From: Phycisphaerae bacterium
Lineage (GTDB): Bacteria > Planctomycetota > Phycisphaerae > Sedimentisphaerales > Anaerohalosphaeraceae
DNA: 64,000 bases
Assembly (NCBI GenBank): GCA_018052735.1
Contig: JAGPMT010000006.1
Coordinates: 80,066 to 144,065, forward strand
Reading direction: 5' to 3'
Shown here: positions 26,213-33,609 of the stretch, in pieces
Layout of the letters: each line of letters opens with the position of its first letter
Position numbering within the stretch: the first letter of the stretch is position 1
Notes under the pieces: generated by a model
The model's input: the letters and a program-made list of their open reading frames with translations, nothing else
Told to the model about the DNA's origin: nothing
Databases searched by the model: none
Made by a program: the position numbers and the translations under genes

Positions 26213-26719
26213 TCATCGGTTTAATGCAAATTCAATCTTGAAAAGATCCCCCAGCCGTCGGCGGCCAATCATACAGGTCGCCTCCAAAATATAATTCTTT
26301 CCAGATGTCAGCGGAGTTTCAACGGGCAGGAGAAACTCATAACCTTCCAGATACTCTTTCCAATGCTGGTCGTTTCTATCGGAATCCGTTAAATCCTGCA
26401 GCGGCCACAATATGATCTGTCTGCCGCGAGGATTAGAGGAGACAGGTGAATATTCATACAATTCAAATCGCATAACAAACGGGGCACGGATTGAAAAACC
26501 CTGCGGACTAATAAGTTCGGCCAATATCTTGAGATTTATTCCATTTCCCGACTCCACCGGTACAAATTCAGTCAACGATGAAATCCTCATTTTGGCCGGC
26601 TCATCGGCTGGTGCGGCGCTTGGGGGGCTGGACAGTTCACATCCCGTCCATCCCAACAGCCAAACGGCAATCCACAGCGGCAGGAAGCACCCCCTGTCAT
26701 TGGCCTTATAAATCTTCAT
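26213..26719 (-). CDS. Small lipoprotein, function unknown
   Basis: A 168-residue protein with an N-terminal signal of about 27 residues ending in a lipobox (GWTGC). After a Ser/Pro/Ala linker, residues ~40-168 look like a beta-rich domain (NGINLKILAELISPQGFSI, then YILEATCMIGRRRLGDLFKI). It overlaps the end of ribBA by 14 bases and so is probably translated from the same transcript, though a link to riboflavin synthesis is not implied. Residues around SGKNYILEA suggest an extracellular sandwich domain, but I cannot name the family. Confidence 0.75.
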   Translation of the reverse strand: MKIYKANDRGCFLPLWIAVWLLGWTGCELSSPPSAAPADEPAKMRISSLTEFVPVESGNGINLKILAELISPQGFSIRAPFVMRFELYEYSPVSSNPRGRQIILWPLQDLTDSDRNDQHWKEYLEGYEFLLPVETPLTSGKNYILEATCMIGRRRLGDLFKIEFALNR

Positions 26720-27944
26720 CCAGCAAATGCCCGAAACGAATCTTTTTGGTTCGCAGATAATCCCGATTATGCTCGCTGGGGGAAGCCAGCAGCGGTATTT
26801 GTTCAGCTACCTTGATTCCGTACACTTCCAGACGGGATATTTTTTTGGGATTATTGGTCAGTATCCGCACATGCGTTAAACCAAGGTCGCGGCAAATCTG
26901 TGCACCGATGCCGTAATCGCGTTTGTCCGGCAGAAATCCGAGTTTGATATTGGCATCCACCGTATCCAGCCCCTGCTCCTGCAGCTTGTACGCATGGAGT
27001 TTGTTGGTCAACCCTATGCCTCGGCCCTCTTGACGCAGATAAATCAAGGCGCCTTTGCCCTCCTGCTGAATCATTTTCATTGCGGTGATAAGCTGATAGC
27101 CGCACTCGCACCGCTGGGAATGAAACAAATCCCCTGTCATACATTCTGAATGCACGCGAATCAGAACCGGTTCAGGGTGCAGTATCGGATTGCCGCCTTC
27201 GTCTAAATCCCCCACTCCGCCCTTGCACAAGGCCAGATGCGGCTCGGTTGTGCCGGGACTGGAGTAGCCAATCATCTTAAACTCGCCGTAGTCGGTCGGC
27301 AGCCGGATTTCCTGAATGCGATGAATATGCTGCTCCCGCTGCAGCCGGTACTCCACCAGCTTGGCAATAGACGTCATTTTCAGCGAATGCTTTCGGCAGT
27401 ATTTCTCCAGATCCGGTACACGAGCCATTGTGCCGTCATCGTTGATGATTTCGCAAATCACCGCCGCCGGTTCCAGCCCCGCCAGTTTCATCAAATCAAC
27501 AGCTCCTTCCGTCTGGCCTGCCCGCACCAATACCCCGCCATTGCGTGCCCGCAGGGGGAAAACATGCCCCGGGCGGACAAGGTCCGACGGGCGGGAGGCC
27601 GGATCGGCTGCTACCCGTATTGTGTGAGCACGGTCAGCCGCACTGATGCCGGTTGAAATGCCTTCGCGGGCATCTACACTAACGGTAAAGGCCGTTCCCA
27701 ATCGGGCAGTATTTTCGACCGTCTGGGGGTGCAGATTCAACTGATCGCAGCGTTCCTCAGACAGCGGCAGACAAATCAGCCCTCGGCCGTAAGTAGCCAT
27801 AAAATTGACCATTTCAGGGGTTGTCAACTGAGCAGCACATACAAGGTCCCCTTCGTTTTCACGGTCTTCATCGTCCACCAGAACAATCATCCGGCCTTGT
27901 TTGAGTTCTGACAGAATTTCAGGAATTTCACTGAATAGGCTCAT
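26706..27944 (-). CDS. ribBA: Bifunctional DHBP synthase / GTP cyclohydrolase II
   Basis: Supplies both precursors of riboflavin. Residues 1-~205 are 3,4-dihydroxy-2-butanone-4-phosphate synthase, with the acidic motif VLVDDEDRENEGDL and the HTIRVAADPASRP loop. Residues ~208-405 are GTP cyclohydrolase II, with the zinc cysteines in CMTGDLFHSQRCECG and GRGIGLTNKLHAYKLQ. Both active sites look complete. The length (412) is that of ordinary RibBA. It is 6 bases downstream of the CDP-alcohol phosphatidyltransferase gene. No other rib gene is in the window. Confidence 0.96.
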   Translation of the reverse strand: MSLFSEIPEILSELKQGRMIVLVDDEDRENEGDLVCAAQLTTPEMVNFMATYGRGLICLPLSEERCDQLNLHPQTVENTARLGTAFTVSVDAREGISTGISAADRAHTIRVAADPASRPSDLVRPGHVFPLRARNGGVLVRAGQTEGAVDLMKLAGLEPAAVICEIINDDGTMARVPDLEKYCRKHSLKMTSIAKLVEYRLQREQHIHRIQEIRLPTDYGEFKMIGYSSPGTTEPHLALCKGGVGDLDEGGNPILHPEPVLIRVHSECMTGDLFHSQRCECGYQLITAMKMIQQEGKGALIYLRQEGRGIGLTNKLHAYKLQEQGLDTVDANIKLGFLPDKRDYGIGAQICRDLGLTHVRILTNNPKKISRLEVYGIKVAEQIPLLASPSEHNRDYLRTKKIRFGHLLDEDL

Positions 27945-27950
27945 AGGGAT

Positions 27951-28571
27951 TTACCTGTTCGAATCTGATTTTGCTGTTTCACCAAAACTTTCAATATACT
28001 GAATTCCGCGCCGAATGTAAATAAAAGTTGCCGTTAACGCCCATAAGCCGGTTATCCACCACACAATCCGTGTCCATAGGGGCCAAATCTCCAGCCCGCG
28101 GGTCATTTCCGGCCCCATCAGGATAGACAAAACCATGAGCATCTGGAAAGCTGTCGATGCTTTGCCAACCCATACCGGCTGAATATAGATGCTGCCTGTC
28201 AAAAAATAGGTTATTACAAATCCAAGAAGCAGCAGAATATCCTTTCCGATAATCAAAACAACCACCGTCAGCGGCAGTCGGAAGCCCTCAACAGCCGTCT
28301 GCGGGAGACTCAAAATTATACAAGCACAGGTAATCAGCAGCTTATCGGCCAGCGGGTCAAGAAATGTTCCGAGCGGCGTTGTCTGTTTCCGAATGCGTGC
28401 CAGAAAGCCGTCCAAAGCATCACTGCCGGCAGCGATCCCAAAAAGCCCCAGGGCCGCCCACCGGAAATATAATCCCGCTGAAGGATCGCCCGTTTTGATC
28501 AGACAAATGACAAATGGGGCAACCAGCAGTACTCTCAAAATCGTAATCTGATTGGCTATTGTAAAAAGCAT
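27951..28571 (-). CDS. CDP-alcohol phosphatidyltransferase (PgsA-like)
   Basis: A 206-residue membrane enzyme that joins a CDP-diacylglycerol to an alcohol, most probably glycerol-3-phosphate in phosphatidylglycerol synthesis. The family signature D-G-x2-A-R-x8-G-x3-D-x3-D is visible as SDALDGFLARIRKQTTPLG followed by FLDPLADK. About five or six membrane helices follow the usual pattern. The family contains several enzymes of different alcohol specificity, so PgsA is the default guess. It heads a transcript with ribBA and the lipoprotein gene. Confidence 0.85.
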   Translation of the reverse strand: MLFTIANQITILRVLLVAPFVICLIKTGDPSAGLYFRWAALGLFGIAAGSDALDGFLARIRKQTTPLGTFLDPLADKLLITCACIILSLPQTAVEGFRLPLTVVVLIIGKDILLLLGFVITYFLTGSIYIQPVWVGKASTAFQMLMVLSILMGPEMTRGLEIWPLWTRIVWWITGLWALTATFIYIRRGIQYIESFGETAKSDSNR

Positions 28572-28592
28572 GGCAGACAGCCCTTATTTTAC

Positions 28593-28620
28593 TTTATAAA
28601 TCCTCTTGAGAAAAGGACAA
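28593..28620 (-). promoter_or_regulatory. Probable promoter of the pgsA-ribBA transcript
   Basis: On the minus strand TTGTCC (28620-28615) and TATAAA (28598-28593) are spaced by 16 bases, about 20 bases before the ATG at 28571. Confidence 0.45.
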
Positions 28621-28742
28621 AAACAGCATACCGGCAAATCCATCACATTCAACTATGGATTGGGACGGGACGGACTTAGCAGAAAAGCCGATAAAGGTGC
28701 TGTTGCGGCGGACTTGCTGCGGTGCCGTTCTGTGCGAATTTC

Positions 28743-29735
28743 TTAGAATTGCCGCAGGAAACGGATGTCGTTTTCAAAAAGATGCCGAATATCGGTAATC
28801 CCGTATTTTTTCATTGCCAGCCGCTCAATGCCGAAGCCAAATGCCCAGCCGGTGTATTTTTCGCTGTCGATGCCGACGGCGTCAAAGACATTCGGATCAA
28901 CCATTCCGCAGCCGCCGATTTCCATCCAATTCTGCCGGCCGGTTTTGTCCACCCACAGAATATCGACCTCGCAGCTTGGCTCGGTAAACGGGAAGAAACT
29001 CGGCCGGAAGCGCCACTGGGTTTGTGCGCCGAAAAACGTCTGAATAAACTGATCGATGCTGCTTTTCAAATCGATCATCGATACGCCTTCATCGACTACC
29101 AGCGCCTCGAGCTGATGAAACATAAACATATGCGTCGCATCAACCGTGTCCGGCCGATATACCCGGCCGGGTGCTACCACGCGGATGGGCGGTTTCTGCT
29201 TTTCCATCACCCGAATCTGAATTGTCGAGGTTTGGCTTCGCAGCAGCATGGATTCATTGATGTAGAAATTGTCTGCCGGGTCTCGGGCCGGATGCTCCGG
29301 CGGGATGTTCAGAGCAATAAAATTGTGCCACTCATCCTCCACCTCCGGCCCATAAGCCACATCGAAGCCCATCCGCCCAAAAATCTCCAGAAGTTCGGCG
29401 ATGGTCTGGGTGATAATGTGCCAGCGGCCCTGCCGGACCTCAATGCCGGGCAGTGTAACATCCACCATCGGGGCTGTTTTGCGGCCGGCGGTTTCAAACC
29501 GCTTTCGGGCTTCTTCAAAAGCGTGGGTGATGTCATTTTTGATGCGATTGGCCAACTGGCCGCCGGCTTTTTTGTGTTCCGGCGGAAGTTTCCCGATCAT
29601 CCCGAGCATCTCTGTAATTAATCCTTTGCGCCCAAGATACTTGATTCGGTAAGCTTCCAGCGCTTCGGCTGTCCCAACAGCATCAAGCTCTTCTTGTGCC
29701 TGTCGGCCAATTTGTTCAAACTGCTCCAGTGTCAT
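28743..29735 (-). CDS. pheS: Phenylalanyl-tRNA synthetase alpha subunit
   Basis: The catalytic subunit of the alpha2-beta2 enzyme that charges tRNA-Phe. The 330 residues show the N-terminal coiled coil (1-~85), motif 2 (FRPSFFPFTEPSCEVDI) and motif 3 (FGFGIERLAMKKYGI), and the usual LLRSQTSTIQIRVM. It lies 51 bases downstream of rplT and so is probably in the rpmI-rplT transcript. pheT, normally next to it, is not found here and must be elsewhere. AGAGGAT precedes ATG. Confidence 0.97.
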   Translation of the reverse strand: MTLEQFEQIGRQAQEELDAVGTAEALEAYRIKYLGRKGLITEMLGMIGKLPPEHKKAGGQLANRIKNDITHAFEEARKRFETAGRKTAPMVDVTLPGIEVRQGRWHIITQTIAELLEIFGRMGFDVAYGPEVEDEWHNFIALNIPPEHPARDPADNFYINESMLLRSQTSTIQIRVMEKQKPPIRVVAPGRVYRPDTVDATHMFMFHQLEALVVDEGVSMIDLKSSIDQFIQTFFGAQTQWRFRPSFFPFTEPSCEVDILWVDKTGRQNWMEIGGCGMVDPNVFDAVGIDSEKYTGWAFGFGIERLAMKKYGITDIRHLFENDIRFLRQF

Positions 29736-29786
29736 CCGGGCATCCTCTCGGTTTTAGAACCGGCTGCCGCCTTGGGCAGAAGCGGT

Positions 29787-30143
29787 TCATGCCAGAGCGG
29801 CACGCACCTTTTCGATAATCTGGTCAAAGCCGGCCGGATCATGGATGGCGATTTCGCTGAGCATCTTGCGATTAACGGCGATCTGGGCTTTCTTGAGGCC
29901 GCTGATGAACTGGCTGTAGCGCATATTCCGTGCCCGGCAGGCAGCGCTGAGACGGATAATCCACAGCCCGCGATACTGGCGTTTTTTCTGACGCCGCCCA
30001 ATGCGGGCATTGGCCATAGCATTTGTCCGGGCTTCCTTGGCCAGACGGTACTGTGTATGGGTTGCACCGCGGTATCCTTTAACCGCTTTGAGAATGCGTT
30101 TTCTTGCTTGGCGGGTGGCCGCCCCTTTACTGACTCTTGGCAT
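29787..30143 (-). CDS. rplT: Ribosomal protein bL20
   Basis: A 118-residue protein of the large ribosomal subunit, needed early in 50S assembly. The start MPRVSKGAATRQARKRILK and later RLAKEARTNAMANARIGRR, RGLWIIRLSAACR are typical. The start at 30143 has GAAAGGA seven bases upstream; 25 in-frame codons above it lie in the spacer after rpmI. In many bacteria bL20 represses its own transcript through a leader structure, which I could not identify here. Confidence 0.97.
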   Translation of the reverse strand: MPRVSKGAATRQARKRILKAVKGYRGATHTQYRLAKEARTNAMANARIGRRQKKRQYRGLWIIRLSAACRARNMRYSQFISGLKKAQIAVNRKMLSEIAIHDPAGFDQIIEKVRAALA

Positions 30144-30230
30144 ACCAGCTTTCCTTTCTGTCTGTAATTGAATCGGCTGCTTCGGCAAGCTGATGGGGCC
30201 GGGCAGCAGCCAGGGCAAAAAACGCCCGTG

Positions 30231-30425
30231 TTACTTGTTCAGCAAAATACGAATCTTTTTGGCCAAAACGCCTTTGACGATTTCCTGTCCGCCGCTTATT
30301 CGGCGTTCTTTTGAACTTTTGCCGCTGAGCAGGTGGCCATGGTTGCAGCGATGGCGTTTTACCTTGCCGCTGCCGGTTATTTTCACCCGCTTGGCAAGCC
30401 CTTTATGTGTTTTTAATTTCGGCAT
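30231..30425 (-). CDS. rpmI: Ribosomal protein bL35
   Basis: A 64-residue basic protein of the 50S subunit, starting MPKLKTHKGLAKRVKITGSG and containing the family stretch HLLSGKSSKERR. CAGGAAA precedes the ATG. It is the first gene of an rpmI-rplT-pheS transcript with a strong promoter at 30486-30514. infC, which usually comes first in this group, is absent. Confidence 0.97.
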   Translation of the reverse strand: MPKLKTHKGLAKRVKITGSGKVKRHRCNHGHLLSGKSSKERRISGGQEIVKGVLAKKIRILLNK

Positions 30426-30890
30426 ATAATATTTTCCTGATATTGAAGTTATAAAAAATCACATCCATCTCTTGAAAGACCACATAAGATAATTCCGGCC
30501 CGGCGGCTTGTCAACCAAAAATCTCTGGAAAATTTTACATCTCCAAAAACCGGATGGCATGCAATGGACTATTCTGAACGGAATACTATCCTAATATCTT
30601 AATATAAAAAGTTTTATGCGATAAAAGAACCGCACAACATCCATCGCTTTAATAGCGTGTTCTGCAAAATAGTAATTTCAAGACATATTTCGATTTGAAT
30701 CCAGCAGGCAGTCCCCTCTGCATACAGAACTATTTCCTCCGGTCTGAGTAGCAAGATACTTACCCTACATGGACAGTGTTAAAGTAATCTTTCCTTTGAG
30801 GACCGTATTTAACCAATTTCTCCACCCCTATAAAATTGCTGTTGATAAGTAATAGAACAGGTGTATAATCCTCCGGCAGGGCCAAAGATT
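30426..30890. other. Intergenic region upstream of rpmI
   Basis: It contains the rpmI promoter at its left side. The rest, to the end of the glycosyltransferase gene at 30891, is A+T-rich and I see no gene, tRNA or clear terminator. This gap is the left border of the polysaccharide island. Confidence 0.5.
30486..30514 (-). promoter_or_regulatory. Sigma70-type promoter of rpmI-rplT-pheS
   Basis: On the minus strand a perfect TTGACA (30514-30509) and TATCTT (30491-30486) are spaced by 17 bases, about 60 bases before the rpmI start. Confidence 0.8.
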
Positions 30891-31757
30891 TTAGTTTTCT
30901 TTCGGCACTTTCGACTGACCATTGAGAACCTTAAGTGTTTCCCGATTAACAGCGCTTCTCTTTGAATCGCGCCACCATCCCCATTTGTTAAAATATTTGA
31001 CAGCCGAAACAAGGTGATTCCAAAGTAGCCGGAGATCCTTATAAGAACCTTTGCGATAACGATGCATTACCGTTGCATAAGGCCAATAAACCGTTCTGTA
31101 TTTGCATCCGATACGCCGGACCAGGTCTACATCTTCAAAATACAGAAAAAAACGTTCATCAAAAAGCCCCACGTTCCGCAGAACATCCGTCCGCAAAAAC
31201 AGAAAGCAGCCGGACAGATTAGGACAGTCAAACGGAGCCCCATAATCGGCATCTTCCAGCTGATAGTAATGATTGTACTCAGCTGCCAGCAGAGGCAGAA
31301 AACGCCGTTTGAACAGATGCCCCGGTGTCGGCAGCAGCTTGCACAATCTCTGGGGCGTACCATCAGGAAAAACAAATCTCGGGGACAGCAGACCAATCGT
31401 GCTGTCCGTATTCATCGCTTCGACAAGCGTCTCAATCGTCCCCCGCTCAAAAGAGACATCGGGATTCATCACCAGACAGAAACGGCTTGTACCTTCTTCC
31501 AATATTATCTTTAACACCCGGTTATGTCCGCCTCCATAGCCGCTGTTTTCACTGGGCATATATTCCAGATGCCCCCAAGGAGGAAACCTTCGGCCCAATC
31601 CGCCGACTACGGCCTCAACAGAAGCACTGCGCGAGTTGTCAACCACCCAGCAGGTAAAAGGAAAGGTAATATGCGATACACTTTCAAGACAATCAGAAAG
31701 CACCTGCGGTTCGGTATGATAAGCGACAATGGAAATCCCGATGTGGTTTGTATTCAT
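30891..31757 (-). CDS. GT2 glycosyltransferase (rhamnosyltransferase-like)
   Basis: A 288-residue GT-A enzyme. The nucleotide-sugar region reads ISIVAYHTEPQVLSDCLESV with VVDNSRS, the acceptor side SENSGYGGGHNRVL, the DxD-type region VMNPDVSFE, and later LSGCFLFLRTDVLRNVGLFD and FFLYFEDVDLVRRI. This arrangement is typical of WbbL/rhamnosyltransferase-like enzymes that add sugars to a lipid-linked glycan in the cytoplasm. dTDP-rhamnose made by rmlACDB would be a natural donor, though this is inferred. It lies 4 bases after the ABC exporter gene and closes that minus-strand group. Confidence 0.88.
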   Translation of the reverse strand: MNTNHIGISIVAYHTEPQVLSDCLESVSHITFPFTCWVVDNSRSASVEAVVGGLGRRFPPWGHLEYMPSENSGYGGGHNRVLKIILEEGTSRFCLVMNPDVSFERGTIETLVEAMNTDSTIGLLSPRFVFPDGTPQRLCKLLPTPGHLFKRRFLPLLAAEYNHYYQLEDADYGAPFDCPNLSGCFLFLRTDVLRNVGLFDERFFLYFEDVDLVRRIGCKYRTVYWPYATVMHRYRKGSYKDLRLLWNHLVSAVKYFNKWGWWRDSKRSAVNRETLKVLNGQSKVPKEN

Positions 31758-31761
31758 TTGG

Positions 31762-33582
31762 TTAAAGTGTTGACATTTCTACCATTTGGCGAAACTTTTC
31801 ATATTTTTCCGACAGGCTTTCAAATGTGCCTGTATCCACCAGCCGATGCTTGTCAAAATAGAGAATCCGGTCGCAGCTTTTTAATGTCGATAAACGATGC
31901 GCAATCGCTATGATAGTCTGCCGGCCTTTAAGAGAACTGATAGAACGGGCAATTTCGCTTTCTGTCGGCACATCCAGAGACGATGTGGCTTCATCCAGCA
32001 CCAGCACATCGGCCTGATAATACAGGGCCCGGGCAATCCCAATACGCTGTTTCTCGCCGCCGGACAGTTTGCGGCCATTTTCGCCCAGCGTGGTTTCAAG
32101 CTTATTGCCGAGTCCCATCACATAATCATATAAATTGGCCATTTTAAGAACCTTTTCCACTGCCTCTACGTCAATTTGATCATTGGGAAGGCCGAATGCC
32201 ACATTCCGAATCACCGTGTCATTGGCAATATAAACCTGCTGCGGAACATACCCCAACCGCCGCTGCCAGCGGCGAACCGTATCCGGGGCCAGAACAGCCG
32301 AATCTATCCATACCCGCCCTTCCTCCGGCTCCAAAAGCCCCAGCAGGATATCCACAAAGGTTGTTTTCCCCGCTCCGGATTCCCCGACAATGCCGACATA
32401 TTCTCCCTTCTTTATCACCACCGAAACATTACAGAGGGCTGGCCGCTTGGCCCCGGGGTAGGTATAAGAAACATTTTCAAATCGGATTTCTTTTTGAAAA
32501 TCCAGCGGTGCAGGGTCCTGTCCGGCCGAATTCCCCCCTGCGGCCTGAAGATAGTCCCGCCACAAAGGACTCTGCACTTCTTCCAGAAGCACTTCGACGG
32601 CATGCTGCGAATGGTTAATCTGCTGAAGTGCTTTTAGAATCCGATTGACAATCGAGGACGTACGAAATGCGATGGCCGCCAAGATGCCCAGAGAAGCCAC
32701 CATCGCCGGATTGTCCCCGAGAGTCGAATGAATCACGCCGATACACATTACCACGACGCACAGGATAGCGGTAATCTCGGTAAGGTGATGGGGGAACTGA
32801 TGATAAAACTGCGTCCACATATCATTATCCATTGTGGCGCGGTTGATGCCGTCAAAGCTGTCCAGAAAAAACTGTTCCCTCCCAAGAACTTTGGTCTCCT
32901 TGATAGCGTGAAGTCCCTGAAAGATATTTTTATACTGCTCGGACATTAAGGCACTCTTTTCCGCTCCCAGCGATTTGAATTTCCGCTTGAGAAAATAATA
33001 CTGGCACAAGGATGCAGCCGTTAAGATGCCGGCGGTGATAACTGCAAAAAGAAAAAAACGGGTTATCAGCACCGACAGAATAATCAGGCCGGCAATGATA
33101 TTGGAAATAAGCAGAAATCCCTGCAGGACAAAGTTGTTTAAGGCATGAACTGCAATGTGATTCACATTGCGTGTAATTTTTTCCGTAGTTTTCAGCAGAT
33201 GCAGCTTGTAGGGTGCCAGCAGATAAAAACGCATCAGAGCAGTGCTGATTTCAATCTTCCAGCGGCGAAGGATTTTGTTCTGCCAAAAATAATAAAACAG
33301 AAGATAGATATTTTTAGCCACAAACAAAAAAACGATAAGCCCCCCCAGAAAGCAGGCCTGCTGCAGCGGGGACTGGACGCCAAACAGCCGCATCAGCTCC
33401 ATCAGCCACCGGTGATGACGCACCGACTCGGGACGTACCAGAATCCGTATAAACGGCAGCAGCAGCATCAATCCCGCAATTTCCAGCAGCCCCGCGGCAG
33501 CAGCCCCGACAATAACCAGAGGAATATACCGCTTATATCCCTTGCCGAAATATTTAAAGAATTCAATATAGTATTTAATCAT
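31762..33582 (-). CDS. ABC exporter, MsbA/PglK-like flippase
   Basis: A 606-residue half-transporter with an N-terminal membrane domain (about six helices, 1-~330) and a C-terminal ATPase. Walker A is GESGAGKTTFVDILLG, the signature LSGGEKQRIGIARAL, and Walker B VLVLDEATSSLD. The first 330 residues resemble PglK, which flips lipid-linked oligosaccharides, more than MsbA. Set between a glycosyltransferase and the sulfotransferase-like gene, it probably moves an undecaprenyl-linked glycan to the periplasm. A second, different ABC exporter lies at 51-53 kb. Confidence 0.88.
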   Translation of the reverse strand: MIKYYIEFFKYFGKGYKRYIPLVIVGAAAAGLLEIAGLMLLLPFIRILVRPESVRHHRWLMELMRLFGVQSPLQQACFLGGLIVFLFVAKNIYLLFYYFWQNKILRRWKIEISTALMRFYLLAPYKLHLLKTTEKITRNVNHIAVHALNNFVLQGFLLISNIIAGLIILSVLITRFFLFAVITAGILTAASLCQYYFLKRKFKSLGAEKSALMSEQYKNIFQGLHAIKETKVLGREQFFLDSFDGINRATMDNDMWTQFYHQFPHHLTEITAILCVVVMCIGVIHSTLGDNPAMVASLGILAAIAFRTSSIVNRILKALQQINHSQHAVEVLLEEVQSPLWRDYLQAAGGNSAGQDPAPLDFQKEIRFENVSYTYPGAKRPALCNVSVVIKKGEYVGIVGESGAGKTTFVDILLGLLEPEEGRVWIDSAVLAPDTVRRWQRRLGYVPQQVYIANDTVIRNVAFGLPNDQIDVEAVEKVLKMANLYDYVMGLGNKLETTLGENGRKLSGGEKQRIGIARALYYQADVLVLDEATSSLDVPTESEIARSISSLKGRQTIIAIAHRLSTLKSCDRILYFDKHRLVDTGTFESLSEKYEKFRQMVEMSTL

Positions 33583-33609
33583 AAGCCGTCTTGTATCCTG
33601 TTGCAGCCG

